Below, piece by piece: positions 1 to 11,666 of a stretch of 64,000 nucleotides of DNA; the first letter of the stretch is position 1; each line of letters opens with the position of its first letter. Both the position numbers and the translations under genes were made by a program. Source of the DNA: Brassica napus (taxonomy: Eukaryota; Streptophyta; Magnoliopsida; Brassicales; Brassicaceae); the NCBI RefSeq assembly GCF_020379485.1, contig NC_063439.1, forward strand, positions 13,957,683-14,021,682. Reading direction: 5' to 3'. Under the pieces are notes generated by a model. It saw only the letters and a list, made by a program, of their open reading frames with translations, did not search any database and was not told the origin of the DNA.

Positions 1-760
1 AACGTTGGGTCGATATTAAGCTCATGACATGTTATGTTAATGTCGATTCCTGGCATATCTTCCGCAGCCCATGCGAAAGTATTGAGATTCTTTTTAAGAC
101 AGGTTACGAGTTCTGTCCTCAAAGGCTCGCAGAGACTCCGATCTCGATGCAGCGTTCCGGGAATGCTTCGTCGAGACAGATTGTTACCACGGGTTCGCAA
201 GTTGGCTTGCGTTTTTCGTCTAGGGCCGCGATGTTACGATATTGCCAGAAGAGTTCCGCCGAATCCTGACTTCGCGTATCTTTTTTGGAGATCTTTTTCT
301 CCACTTTTCTAGGAGTGATCTCGAGGACCGGTCTTTTTCGTTTTAGTTCTGCGGTGAAACACACCTGTGATACTCTCGGATTTCCCCATATTACCTCGAC
401 TGCGTTAGGGGTCGGAAACTTGAGGCAAAGATGGTACGTTGATGGGATAGCACGCATGGCGTTCAACCATGGCGTGCCCATGATAACGTTGTAAGATGCG
501 GGACGGTCAACGACTAGAAACTCTGTGACTTTCGTCACGGTTCCGGCTTTGACCGCGAGATTAATCGATCCGTATGCCATGGTCGTATCCCTTGAAAGTC
601 CCAGCAGTGGACTAGGGTATTTTGCGACTTCGGATTGATTGATCCCCATTTTTTCGAGAGTATCTTTGAAGATGATATCGGCCGAGCTTCCGGTGTCGAT
701 TAGCACCCTAGCGACGTCGATATCCCGAATCGTCAGCTCGATAACAAGGAGATCGTTCCG
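1..760 (-). pseudogene. Tat-type aspartic protease and start of reverse transcriptase (E1)
   Basis: The open frame 706-119 starts in a retropepsin domain with active site LIDTGSS, followed by the flap region and a GTPWLNAM motif typical of plant Tat/Athila proteases. The same frame is open upstream to about 755 (VIELTIRDIDVARV). After a frame break near 119 the sequence continues to base 1 with NTFAWAAEDMPGI, which in Ty3/gypsy polyproteins is the linker to RT. The family enzyme matures the Gag-Pol polyprotein inside virus-like particles. This copy has lost gag and cannot make that polyprotein. Confidence 0.8.
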
Positions 761-772
761 AGGTTTGGCTCG

Positions 773-826
773 ATGTCGAGTCTTGCATATCGTTCACGCA
801 TGTCGAGTCTTGCATATCGTTCCTGA
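773..826. repeat. Two tandem 27-bp units in the truncated gag leader of E1
   Basis: The motif ATGTCGAGTCTTGCATATCG begins at 773 and again at 800. On the minus strand it encodes ERYARLD twice in frame, just after the gag start (MDQSN, near 860). It sits beside the junction where gag is joined to protease, so it may be a by-product of the deletion. Confidence 0.7.
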
Positions 827-867
827 TCGTTGAGTGGCTTTTGCGGGTTAGATTGATCCATACCCCC

Positions 868-886
868 CCTCCTTCTAGCGCCAAAC
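868..886 (-). other. Primer-binding site of E1
   Basis: On the minus strand TTTGGCGCTAGAAGGAGGG directly follows the LTR end (CCCACA). The same sequence follows the 5' LTR of E7, which fixes this as the minus-strand primer site. I have not assigned the tRNA. Confidence 0.8.
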
Positions 887-1263
887 TGTGGGAACCGAAA
901 TTCGCACTGTCGATTTCCGTTTAAATAAGGAAACTAGGAAAACTCTAATTTCCCAGAGGACCCGGATATCTATTAATTACCACACGTCAAGCAATCAGAA
1001 CACGAGAATAACAACGATAAAATATAAGAAATCGAAAAGAGAGAGCAAAGTAGATCTTATTCCAAATTTGCGTATGAGCGTTTACAACAAGGTATAAGCC
1101 TGGGCTCGAGAGCTGTCGGAGAGATCCCTAGTTCTAGCAACCCTAAGACGGCTAAACCTAATTGAGTCGCAGCTCAAAATAACAAAAACGAAAAATTGCC
1201 TAAATGCTCTAAGTGCTAAGTTTTCTCTGAAAAAGTCCCTCTCCATGCCTCTCGCCTAGGACT

Positions 1264-1272
1264 CCTTATATA
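1264..1272 (-). promoter_or_regulatory. TATA box of E1 LTR
   Basis: TATATAAGG on the minus strand, inside the LTR and followed by the conserved AGTCCTAGGCGAGAGGC. The same TATATAAGG is at 39634-39642 in the E7 3' LTR; the E7 5' LTR has TACATAAG instead. It is the likely element promoter. Confidence 0.55.
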
Positions 1273-1704
1273 CTCGCTCCAAGGTCGGTTTACGCTTTTA
1301 CTTTTTTGTCCTTAAGCCGTCATAGTATAAAATGGAGATATTATATTTTTCCCGATCTTCGTAATTATCCTCAAAATTTCGTATTTATCTGCGGAAACTT
1401 GACATTTATCTTTCCTTGCGCGCCAAGCGTAAACCGTTCTATGGTTTACGGGCTTTTAGTTAAGAAATCATAGGATGGGCCTCGAGTCGTGTTTTAGGTC
1501 CCTTTGGGCCGTCTTCTGACTCGAAGCGTTTACTGCGACTTCTTTCGATAAAGAACGAACTTTCCGCGGTTTTAATCCGCAAAGTTTGATCGATGATTTA
1601 GAATAGCGGAAAACATGAACCGAGCTCGCTACGGTCTTCGGGAGATAGCATCGAAGGTTTTGACAAGAATGCATGGACTGGTGTCGTATCGACGTTTCGG
1701 AAGG

Positions 1705-1924
1705 GCTCGGTCGCTATGTAGCGACCGAGCTTTGGCTTGAGCCCGGTCGCTACGTAGCGACCGAGCTTTGGCTCGTAACGCTCGGTCGCTACGTAGCGCC
1801 GTGCTTGGCTGAGCTCGGTCGCTACGTAGCGACCGAGCGGGACGGACGCTCGACCGAGCTTTGGCTCAAGCTCGGTCGCTACGTAACGACCGAGCGTGAC
1901 GCGCCCAGTTGCTGCGTAGCGACC
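1705..1924. repeat. Palindromic GGTCGCTACGTAGCGACC array in E1 LTR
   Basis: About six imperfect copies of the self-complementary 18-mer GGTCGCTACGTAGCGACC, each extended by CTCG/CGAG flanks and separated by short spacers such as TTTGGCT. Some copies have one or two changes (CTATGTAG, CTACGTAA). The array lies in the U3 side of the LTR, upstream of the TATA box. Confidence 0.9.
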
Positions 1925-2080
1925 CTTTTTCGAGCTCTCGTGGGATGTCTCGTCTTTCCTCCGTAAAGCTTTTCGTACGAAAGAATCTATTTCGAAAAAG
2001 TATTTATCGGAGAAAATTCTCATTTTCTTCCTCGGACGTTTTGAGTGTTAACTTCGTCGTAACCGTTTTTGACCCCAACA

Positions 2081-3280
2081 CACATTCTATGTCCTGTTAT
2101 TGTTTTTGTCGGTATTAGTTCATCCTTCTCATTTTTAACCACAGTTATTCCTCCCTTCTTTGGGACAACATGCATAGGAGACATCCATTTGTTATCCGAA
2201 ATAGGATAGATTACTCCCGCATCTAGGAGTTTTAGGATCTCTTTCATCTTTCAAGTTGGGGTTCAACCTTCTTGATGTTCTATAGAAGTCATAGATTCAT
2301 CCTCTAGATGTATCATATGCATGCATAAAGAAGGTGATAACCCTTTAATATCATCTAGTGAGTAGCCTATTGCCTTTCTATACTTTTTAAGTTCATTCAA
2401 AAGTTTAGACAATTCATCTTTACTCAGTTCACTACTCACTATGACAGGGTAAGTCTCATTAGGGCCAAGGAAAGCATACCTTACACCATGGGGAAGAGGT
2501 TAAACTCCACTTTTGGTGTCTTGAGTTCACTCCAATCATCCTCTTGGAGGTTCTCTTGTTGAGTAGCTGAGGAAGCATGGTGAGTCTCATATGAAAGCTC
2601 CTCATTCTGTTCTTCACCACTAATCCCCTTGTGAGAGTCCAACATCTTCACATAGACATCACTTTCCTTGTTCTCAATCACTTGGACTTCTCTCTCAATT
2701 GTTAAGGCATGCTGTAGAGAGTCTTCAAGTACCAACTCCTCTAGAAGCTCATCAGCTAGAGCATCCATTTCATCAATGTAGAAAACTTGGTTCTGGATGG
2801 TTGGCCTCTTCATCACCTCATTGATGTCAAAGTGGAGGATGTTTCCTTTTCCAAGATGAAGATCAATCTTTCCTTCTCTGACATTCACAACAGCTCCTGC
2901 TGTGGCTAATAATGGTCTTCCAAGGATCAAAGAGTCTTTGGCTTCCTCACCCATCTTTAACACAACAAAATCAGTAGGGACTTCAAAGTTACCAACCATC
3001 ACGGGAAGGTCTTCTAGTATGCCAACAGGAATCTTCACTGATCTATTAGCCAACACCAAAGAGAGTCTATATTCTTGTACTGAGTGAATCCAAGTTTCTT
3101 TGCAATAGACAAAGGCATCAAGCTGACACTAACCCCAAGATCACATAGACACCGCTCAAACACCATAGGTCCTAGAGCACAAGGTAAGGTGAAACACCCT
3201 GGATCCTCTAGCTTCCTTGGAACATCTAACCTTTGGATAATGGCGCTACACTCGTGAGAAAGGATCATCATGCCCTCCAT
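2081..3280 (-). pseudogene. Athila-like protease and RT N-terminus (E2)
   Basis: The frame 3280-3035 carries the protease region with [11 protein letters not shown], where Athila proteases usually have an Ala in place of that Val. A frame break near 3060 leads to the second half (3059-2481) with [17 protein letters not shown]. Bases 2480-2250 still encode the linker (YAFLGPNETYPVIV, LDDIKGLSPSLCMH) before a stop. Then 2247-2081 opens RT with KLLDAGVIYPISDNKW and VVPKKGG, ending in GHRMC where E1 is inserted. Protease would process the polyprotein and RT would copy the RNA; neither is intact. Confidence 0.85.
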
Positions 3281-4983
3281 CTATTTCTTCTTTGCAGCCA
3301 CAGCATCTTTCAAGAATTTGTTGTATTGAGGAACCAACATAAAAGCATCAATGATGGGCATTGTGACCTGAACTTCACTCATTTGTTTCTCAAAGAGGGC
3401 CTTGTACTTCTCCAATAGCTGTCTCTTGAATCTTCCAGGGAATGGTAGCTTTGGCTCATAGGGAGGAGGAACGAAAGAGGATTCCTTTGTTGGCGTAGCA
3501 GTTTCACCATGTTTCACTGTCCTCTTCTCTTCTCCAACCTTTCCTTTACCCTTAGCTTCAACAATCTTTTCTAGAATCTTTTCATCAACCTTCTCATCTA
3601 CAATCACCACTTCATCATCAATGTTGATATCCACCTCCCCGCCTTGTTTTTCACCATCCTTGGTAAGAACTCTTGGAGGCAACTCTTTACCACTCCGTAG
3701 GGTGATTGCTTTCATTGTTTCCTTGGGATTTTTCTCTGGATTTCCAGGTAATGCCCCCTGTTGGCAACTTGGCTGAGAGTTCATTGAAGCAAACTGGTTC
3801 TCCAAATGTCGGATCTTGTTGTTGAGCTCATTGTAGCTTCCATCAATCTTGGAGTGAATGTTCTTGAACTCATAACCCATTATCTTCTCATTCTTGGCCT
3901 GAAAATCCAAAACTTTCTTGAACATTGCATCCACACTTGTATCTGAAGCTGGAGCTTGTGAAGAACTTTCTTGAGCTTGAGTAGACTGATTGTTGTTATT
4001 GTTGAAACCAGGAGGAGTGTTTTGCTTCTGCTGGTATCCTCCTTGCTGGTTGTTAGAGTATGACCTTTGCTGGTAGTTGTTGTACTGAAAGTTAGGCTCC
4101 TTCCTGTACCAAGAACCATTGTTGTTGATGAAGCACAGCTCTTCTTGGCCTTCCAAACCATCAACCTCATTGATCTTGGGAGGAACCTTTTGAATAGGAC
4201 CACCCACAAAGTTCATCTGCTCTTGCTTAGCTTGGTTGGAAAGAAGCAAGTCCATCTTCTCTTGCAAGGACTTGATCTCTTTCTTTGTCTGCTGATCATC
4301 ACTTCTGTTGACTCTATCATGCTCCTCACTGTAGACTGAGTCACTCTTAGCCATGTTCTCTACCAGTTCCTCTGCCTCTTCTTCAGTTCTCCCCAAGAAG
4401 AAACCATTGCTGGCAGTATCAAGCCTGTTTCTGCACTGTGGTAGAGCTCCTCTATAGAAGGTGCTAAGCAAACTCTCCTTGCTGAAACCACGATAAGGGA
4501 ATTGAGACCAATAGCCCTTGAACCTCGCCCATGCTTCACTGAAGCTCTCTAGACCTTTCTGTTGAAACCGGAGATTTCTTTCCTGATCTTAGCTGTCCTT
4601 GAAGTAGAGAAGAACTTATCTAGGAAAGCTCTCTTGCACTCATCCCAAGTAGTGACATTGATCTCAAAGTTGTTGTTCTCCACAGCTGGTGCTCTGATTC
4701 CCAACCTATGACCATTAATGTGAGGTTGATCATAGGCTCCAATGGCACGAGCTTGGCGCGGTGGATGTTGTGGCTGGCGCTGTGGTCTAAAAGGATCAGC
4801 TCTTGGATCAATGCCTCCTTGGGCATCACCATCTTGAGGCAGATTCTCCATATCAGACCCCAAATTTTGTAAGTGAGCCTGTTGCTCTTCTTCTCTTCTT
4901 TGTCTTGCAATCTCCCTCTCAAGTGCTCTAATGTCTTCAACTCTTGGAACTAGGTTTGTTGGACCTCTGCTCCTTGTGTTCAT
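3281..4983 (-). pseudogene. Athila-like gag (E2)
   Basis: I place the start at 4983 (MNTRSRG), the usual Athila gag start, about 110 bp inside the primer site. The N-terminal 140 residues run to WDECKRAFLDKFF, part of the retrotransposon gag domain, but the stretch normally between NNNFEI and that motif is missing in frame. A frameshift near 4555 leads to the second piece (4471-3281), with a Gln/Asn-rich low-complexity region and an acidic C-terminal segment that leads into protease. Gag would form the virus-like particle. The deletion plus frameshift make this copy inactive. Confidence 0.8.
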
Positions 4984-5092
4984 ACACCTGAAATGCAAAG
5001 GGAGAACAAGAAAGAGAAGCAATAACACAATTAAACAATAATTGACTTAGTCTCAAGCAAATGACTAAATCCCAATGTCACAATCAACTTAG

Positions 5093-5110
5093 AATTTGGC
5101 AACGGCGCCA
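5093..5110 (-). other. Primer-binding site of E2
   Basis: TGGCGCCGTTGCC on the minus strand, three bases from the LTR end. The same core occurs at the E4 primer site, as expected for Athila-type elements. Confidence 0.8.
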
Positions 5111-5113
5111 ATT

Positions 5114-6411
5114 TGATGATAGGAGTTTCAAGGCTCTTAATCAAATGTTGTAGAATAAAGGATGTCAAACCAGTTATAAGTGATTCTAAAGCAAAGGAAA
5201 TGCAAGACCATGCTTAATTTAAGTGCTATCAATTGGTGAGATGATTTTGAACTAGAGAACTACTAAAATGCAATAAAAGACAAAGATTTCTTTCTTATGA
5301 GATGGGAGAACTCATGGGCTAATGGAATTGACCTTGGGTGATCAAGTTTCAATCTAAAGGTATCAACTTTCAACCAATCTATCTACCTCAGATCTAGACA
5401 CCATCCTAAACAAACTCTATCTCTAGATGAATGCTCATTTACTTAGATAACTCAAGCATCAAATCTCTTTGGTTGAATGTTATCTAAGTAATCATTAATT
5501 TCAAGTCTACTAGCCATCTTAACACCTTTAACAACAAATCTCTTTGGTAAAGAATGTTAAAAGCTTAGGAGAGTTGGTTCAGGCATTTCATCAAATACCT
5601 TTCAGGTATGAAATGCCTAGAACTCAACTTTAGAGAGGCCAACTCTAAAGTTGCATTAAAAGCACTCTACTACCAAGGAAAAAGATGGATCTATACTAAA
5701 ACACCTTAGATCTAGCTTAATCACCCTTAGTCTCCCTAACCCATGAATCCAAAGATGACTACTCACTACTCTTCATGATGAGCCCAAGAATCAATGATGA
5801 TTTGGTGCTAATCATGATTAGTGATCTAGATAATCAAGCAATCACAAGAGAAAATGATCAAGATAAGATCTTTCACCTAAAAGTTCTTTGTGATTAGATA
5901 GAAAACAAGATAAGATCCTAAAATTAGGTCTGAGAGACATTTATAGGAGCTTAATATCGAACCGGGTTAACCCAACAAACGTGGGTTAACCCAAACACAA
6001 ATTGGTAATTATCTGGTCAAACTCGGAAATGTTGACTTTCTGGACTCGCAGCGGCCACGTGAAACCGCTCCACTTAGCCGCCGGCTTCCTTACTTCGTCG
6101 TCTGGCTGCTGCAACAAGTACGTATGCGGCAGGGAATGGGGTATTTCTCCAGCGGCTTCAGTACACCGCTGCGTAAGGCCGCTGGGACGTCACAAAGCCG
6201 CTGGGACGCTTGCCACTGCGTCTCCTTCTCGAGAATCACCAATCTTGCCTCCAAACCATCTCTAGATGCTCCAAAGTCACCATTTGAAATCTCCATCACC
6301 TGATAAGGACATATGTAGTGCAATGCAACCTAAACATGTCTAAATGCTATCCTAAATGATCAACATATACAAGAATGAATGGTTAAGACAATGCAAATTA
6401 GGAAGATATCA
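5114..6411 (-). repeat. 5' LTR of E2
   Basis: About 1.3 kb, TGATATC...CATCA on the minus strand. The inner edge is fixed by the primer site. The outer edge is inferred because similarity between bases 6413 onward and 20536 onward (E3 LTR) begins there. There is no second E2 LTR in the window to confirm it. Confidence 0.7.
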
Positions 6412-6928
6412 GGAAGTCACGTCCAGAGAGCCTTGTGTGATTCAAGAACATCTGTTCGTCCATTGATTGAGAGAGTCAATCCTTATCCATCTATCCATTC
6501 CATACATCGATCCAGCTTGGAAGAGATACATATCAAGCAAGCCGGATTCCATCTTCAGTCATCTAACCATCCACTGATCCTTGTTGAGAGAGACACACGT
6601 CCAGCAACAAAGATCCCATCATCCATCTTTATATCCTTCTTATTTGATTGGTTTTCAATTTCCATATCATTTAGTTTGGAATCATAAAAATCCATAAAAA
6701 TCATATTTGCTTCAGTTCATCATTTGTCATATAGTTTACTTTCTGTTCTCCATAGAAAATCCATAAAACTCATAAAAAGATTCATATTTTGTTTCAGGTA
6801 CAAATCGGCCGGTCTAATCCTCCATCACAGCCGCCTAGCCGATCGTCCGTCCGTCCGATCTGTCCAAACCGATCAAAAACCAAACCTCAGTCAAGCCATC
6901 CGTGTAGTCTGAATCACAGCCTGCAACA
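6412..6928 (+). repeat. Truncated 5' LTR of E3
   Basis: Matches 20537-21051 by eye with scattered substitutions. It ends GCAACA just before the primer site, and the 3' copy ends in the same bases. The 5' part of the LTR was separated by the E2 insertion and is not in the window. Confidence 0.8.
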
Positions 6929-6930
6929 TT

Positions 6931-6942
6931 TGGTATCAGAGC
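6931..6942 (+). other. Primer-binding site of E3 (initiator Met tRNA)
   Basis: TGGTATCAGAGC, the standard plant complement of the 3' end of initiator methionine tRNA, two bases after the LTR end. Confidence 0.85.
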
Positions 6943-7493
6943 TCAAGCTCCTGAATCTGGTGATATCTATCCTCACATCATATCTTATTTCATTTGTTCA
7001 CCATTTAAAATCAATTAAAAAAAATCATATTATTTGCATTTTCTGTCCGATTTTGAATTGCTTGTTCTTGGTCTTAAAACCAGAGTTAGGCACGAAAAGG
7101 ATAGCTCATTATCTTGTTTGATTCATTTAGAAAACTCAAAAAAAAATTGTTCCTTGTTTGCATTAAGTTGTCTAGCTCCAGTTTCCTTTTTCGGTATATT
7201 TGCATCAAGCATAAAATCTTTTTTAAAAATTCTTGTTTTGTTTCTTTTAAATTGAAAACCAAAATAAATATTTATTTCCATTGTTTTATTTTATAGATTT
7301 CGTGATTTGCTTGATAAAGTTAAAAAAAAAATTAGGAGTTAATTTTCCATTTGTTTTAAAACTTTCAAAAAACAAAAATATACTAAGTTTCTATTTTTTT
7401 TGTTTCTTTCTTATTCTTCTTTCTTTCTTTTGTTAAGCCACGACTTGATACTCTTATTCTCTGTTTTTGAAAGGTACCAATAAGGGAGACGCC

Positions 7494-8964
7494 ATGGCAG
7501 ATTACTTTGAGGAAGAGAGTTCTTATGAATCAAGCCAAGGCTCCGATCTTGATGAAACCGACCAAGCTTGGTCCAATAAAGAGGATGGCTGTGATGGATC
7601 ATGTTCTGATGGTAACTACTCTATGTCAGAGTATGGAGACCACCCTTCTGAAGCATATCCTGAACCAGAGCCACCTGATTACTCACATGGAGATACCAGC
7701 TACGAAGGAGAGTATGAAGGAGAAACTGAATCAAATATCAGTTTCAATAAAGGAGATGAATGCCATGGAGAGCAAACTGAACGTGAGGATCATGAAGCTG
7801 ACCAGGAATACTCATGGAAAGAGGAAGCTGATACTGAAATCAGTCTAGAGGAAGAACGTGAGCAAGAAGAAGATTTCTCTGAAACCGGTGAAGTCTATGG
7901 GGATGTTGATGGAGGAGAAGTATGTTCTCAGTCCGGTGAAGCAGAAAATAAAGAAGAGTCTTATGCTGAAGAGAGACCATGGTGTGATTAATCTAATCTA
8001 GAAGATGAAGAACAAGATGAAACTGAATCCCAAATCAGTTTAGGCCATGTTGAAACAAGCTTTGAATATGAGGCAGAAAACCGGCATGGCTTTGCTAAAG
8101 AGGAAAAATCATTAAGTAAAGCCGGAGAAGATGAAGATGAGCATCATGAGGCCGAACATCAGCCGCATTATATTTGTTTCTCGGGTCATGAACAAGGACC
8201 AGAAGCTTACTTAAGGTGGGAACAAGACATGGAAGATTGGTTTCAACATCACAACATTCAAGAAGAAGAGAAACCGATTATTGAAGATACTCTTACTAAG
8301 AATGCATTTTAGCATTGGGATCATGAAGCTAATTACTGGCTAGATGACCACCCATCAGAAGCTTCCTGGGCGGAAATGAAAGAAATACTACGTGAGGAGT
8401 ATGTAGTAGATGGTGAGATCAATGGAAAGGATTATTTCAAGAGTACCACCCATCCAGACCCAAGGAGGCTGATATTGGCAACAAGGAAGGTTAAACTCAA
8501 GAAGGCTTACGACCTGGAACCAAACCAGGAGTCTAAAATTCATCATCAAGGGAAAAACCGAGCCAACATCACCAGAAAGGGTCAGAGGCGTGTAAGTAGA
8601 TCCAATTCTACAAGTCCAAGCTCAAGAGCAAAGCACCAAACCATCACATAAGGTCCATGAGAAGAAGAAACCAAGTAAGTCCTCTAAATCTTCAAAACCA
8701 GTAGAATTCATTTTCTATAGGTGTCATGAGAAAGGCCACTTTGCTGTAACCTGTCCAACTAGGCTAGCAGTGACTTCTCATTCACTAGAAGTTAACTCGG
8801 ATTCAACTAGCGAAGTTATATCCCACTTAGTATGTAAATTTCCTACTTCTGGTATAATGCACTTGTCTTGCCCAAAGGATGATTATGCAGGTTTAAATAA
8901 GAACCAGGAGGACGTGGGTTCAAGGTTAACACAAGAAGAAATCATCCCTGAACCAGGCCCATAA
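7494..8964 (+). pseudogene. Ty3/gypsy gag with CCHC knuckle (E3)
   Basis: The start at 7494 (MADYFEEE) follows the leader and has GCC before the ATG. The first 170 residues are very acidic. A single frame continues to 8651 through two in-frame stops (TAA at 7989, TAG at 8310). The core gag domain is seen as YLRWEQDMEDWF and WAEMKEILREEYV (about 8200-8405). A frameshift near 8650 leads to a zinc knuckle RCHEKGHFAVTC (8720-8755) in which the first Cys is replaced (FYRC). The knuckle would bind RNA in the particle. The breaks mean the gene is dead. Confidence 0.8.
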
Positions 8965-10359
8965 GAAGGACTTAAACCAGCCACTAGCAATCCATTGAAA
9001 CTAGTTGATGTTTCGGTCCAAGCACATGAGGAGGTACAATTAATTTAAATAAATTAGTGTGCTCTGTTTATGATTCTTCCAAGGCTACCATGATATGCTT
9101 GTCTAGTCCCAAAAGGTATGACACAGGTACATCATTTAGCAAAGAACCTATGAAGCAAAAGAAGGGTGGTCTTAAAGAAAGATGACAAGGCACCACCAAA
9201 GGAGCCACCTTTGCTTAAACACCTCTCTGGAGAAGATGGCACTACGACCAGTAGCATCTTACTTCAGGAATAACCCCCCAGACCAGTCACCAAACAGACA
9301 GGCCGTGCCATTGGATGCACCAATCAAGCTTCCAAATCAGGTAAATGCAACTATCCCTTGTTCGATAATCAATGATTTGGATATTATGCATACTAATTTA
9401 TTATGCCCTGATAAGTTTCTAGAAAGACTAGGATGTTCAGAAAATTATGTAGACCATAATCCTTATCTTATATCCCACTTACATAAGAGGCAGAAAAATT
9501 TTCCATCTACTGGAATTGGAATTCACCAAACCGATTTATATGTTGATTATTCCATGACTGCCATAACACACTTGTCTTTTGCCAAAGATGTTGAGTTTAT
9601 TACAGGAACCAAAGCTGAAGATTTTAGAGGAGATCTGTCCAAGACCAATATCAAACCAGACGGGACCAAAAGGGTTATCATATCCCACCTGTTCAAAGAA
9701 GAACCACCAGATGCACCATGCATCACTAAACCAAAATCCTACCAAGGTAATACCTTCGACTCCCAAAAGAGAATGAAACCTGAATTGCTATATCTTGGTG
9801 CAGGTCATACAGTTTCGAGGTCGAAACATTTTCAAGGGGGAGGGAATTTTTCGGGCACAGAAACCATATCTGAACCGAAGCTCAGCCAGATAAGCAACAA
9901 CTGACACAACTACCTCACTAGAGCTACCTGCGACCAAGGTTCATTAAAAGAAGTGCATCTCAACCACCAGAAAGTATTTTGGAATGAAACCAATTTTCAC
10001 AGAAGTCCAGCTAAACTATTCATCACTGAAGGTTGGAATTACAAGAAAAGCTTCACGGAGGAAGAAGTTATGAATTTTACAAGTTGGAGGTTTCCCAGCC
10101 CATCCGTTTGCGAATATCGGCCCTTAGAAGAGAAAATCAGCAAAACCAAGAAGCGGCCCAGGACAAAATTATGGATCTCAAGAGGGATCTTTTGTGGATC
10201 CAACAAGCCAAGAATCAGAAGAAAAGGCCCAATGAAGTTGAAGATATAACCATTTTCCCAAAACCGGTTGTAAGGAGCTGATTATGGAAATATTGCATAA
10301 TCAGTTGGTCCAACCATTTTCAAATCAAGATCAGGCAACCAGGACATACACTACACGAT
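8965..10359 (+). pseudogene. Degenerate coding remainder of E3
   Basis: Short open frames (9182-9904 is the longest, 240 codons) contain recurring degenerate segments of the type HLSCPKDD / HLSFAKD, a pattern I associate with C-terminal gag spacers of Brassicaceae gypsy elements. The 9182 frame ends shortly after SRSKHFQGGG. Its DNA holds a purine tract TTTTCAAGGGGGAGGG at about 9828-9843 that could be the polypurine tract; I cannot fix the following LTR edge. Bases 9905-10359 carry only short frames. No RT motif is present. Confidence 0.5.
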
Positions 10360-11666
10360 TGATACCACTCAAATTACCCTAAAGAGTGTTACTCTCATCA
10401 AAAGAGGTTCAGATGTAGTACTTAGGGATCGAATCCACAAGGAGCTAGGGAACAATTAAATCTAGTGTTTATTAATTCTAAAGGTTGTAAATGTTTTAAT
10501 GAAATAGCAATAGTAACAAGCAAGTAAATAATAAGTGTAACTTGGTTGGAAATGATATTAGATGCAGGGCCACTATTCAGGTGTTGGAGATTATAATACC
10601 TATAGATGCCTAACTGTTGCATGCATGATATATTAGAGCTCATTCGCTTAACTCAGTGATCAGCTGTCGCATGTACCACTGGTTAACAGACTAGATCTCG
10701 TGTCTCACCGGTTAGTATGCAGACAACAAGAGAGTGTCGATCGATAGTCTATTAAGACGTCGACCGATACACCTTTGCCAACATCAATCGATTGTCAGTT
10801 GAGGACATCGACCGACGGGTGCTAGCCAAGCCTATGCGCGAGTATGAAATGCCCTACTAAGATTCTAAATTGGCGGTTAGCCCTCTCTAGCAATCCTAAT
10901 ATGATAGATAGATGTCATGATGGGATAACAAGGGTGCTTGAATATGCAATCCTATGATCCAGTTCTAGTTAGCAAGGCTAAAACAAGCAATGAATACAAA
11001 TCTATCATGAGTATCACAACAAGGCAAATCTATAGTTTGGGGCTAATCCCACAAACCTATCTGAACCCTGGATCTAACAGTTGAACTACTCAGACATAGC
11101 AAAGCAATTCATATCAATAGATAAATAGTAACTCATAGAATAGATGAAAAGAAATAGAAACAAGGAGTTCCAATCACAAGTGATCTTCTCTCCCAAAATG
11201 AAACTTGTAACAAAACTAGGTCTAGAAAAAGCTCTGTTCTTTTGCCGTTAAAAACACTAGGCAGTATATATTCTACTAGGTTAAAAACTCGTCAGGGCAT
11301 TTTGGTAATTTTGCTTGGCCTTGGTTTTTAAGTCTGCTGAATCCAAAATGTCGCGTCTGGTGTCTCGAAATCGATCGACGGTACCTGTGTACATCGATCG
11401 ATATTAATCTTCATCTGTCGAGGCATTTCCTGATATCGATCGTCAGCACTGATGCGCATCGATCGATTATTCTTCCTCTCGTCGACCTCTAAGTGGTCAG
11501 CTCGGGTGAAATGTCTTTTAAGCTCCAAAATGCTCCAAAGTCATAGCTTTACTCCGAAATGCACCTGAACCTGAAAACATACCTAGAAGAGTAGAAAACA
11601 TAGATATATATATAGTAAAATACTTATATACCATGGATAAAAATGGGTTAAATCCAAGGTATATCA
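10360..11666 (-). repeat. 3' LTR of E4 (family A)
   Basis: TGATATACC to GGTATCA on the minus strand. The polypurine tract abuts it at 11667. It matches 18669-19999, both E5 LTRs and the solo LTR E8. It holds two clusters of TCGATCGA-type motifs (about 10735-10830 and 11370-11485). Confidence 0.92.

Larger units (their letters stand above)
1..2080 (-). mobile_element. E1: Tat-like Ty3/gypsy element (family B), 5' part
   Basis: Minus-strand LTR retrotransposon leaving the window at its left edge. It has an LTR (887-2080), an adjacent primer-binding site and protease/early RT coding sequence. The LTR closely resembles both LTRs of E7. The gag gene is almost entirely missing: the protease frame begins about 130 bp inside the primer-binding site. 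It is inserted in the reverse transcriptase of E2, whose sequence resumes at 2081 with CACAT. The other end and its target duplication lie outside the window. Confidence 0.85.
887..2080 (-). repeat. 5' LTR of E1 (family B)
   Basis: The LTR of 1,194 bp reads TGTTGGGGTC to GGTTCCCACA on the minus strand, so it has the usual TG...CA ends. It aligns by eye over its length with the E7 LTRs (30228-31453 and 38714-40018). It carries a TATA box (1264-1272) and an array of palindromic GGTCGCTACGTAGCGACC units (1705-1924). Confidence 0.9.
2081..6411 (-). mobile_element. E2: Athila-like Ty3/gypsy element, 5' part
   Basis: Minus-strand element with 5' LTR (5114-6411), primer site, gag, protease and the first part of RT, cut at 2080 by E1. 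The encoded segments (MNTRSRG start, CDLGxS protease site, LLDAGVIYPI at the RT start) follow the known Athila order. Several frameshifts and a gag deletion show it is dead. Its outer edge abuts the LTR of E3, so it probably inserted into that LTR. The other E2 end is outside the window. Confidence 0.85.
6412..10359 (+). mobile_element. E3: non-autonomous Ty3/gypsy element, left piece
   Basis: Plus-strand element made of a truncated 5' LTR, a primer site matching initiator Met tRNA, an acidic gag and degenerate downstream coding sequence. It is interrupted at 10359 by E4 and resumes at 20000. No RT, RNase H or integrase is visible. Bases 6943-7493 are an AT-rich leader with no feature I can identify. 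Confidence 0.8.

Noticed and set aside
1705..1924. CRISPR-like array of regular palindromic repeats
   Set aside because: Spacers are short, repetitive and part of an LTR present several times; the genome is a plant nuclear one and no cas genes exist here.
7034..7296. Several short plus-strand frames in the E3 leader
   Set aside because: AT-rich chance frames with hydrophobic low-complexity translation, between primer site and gag.
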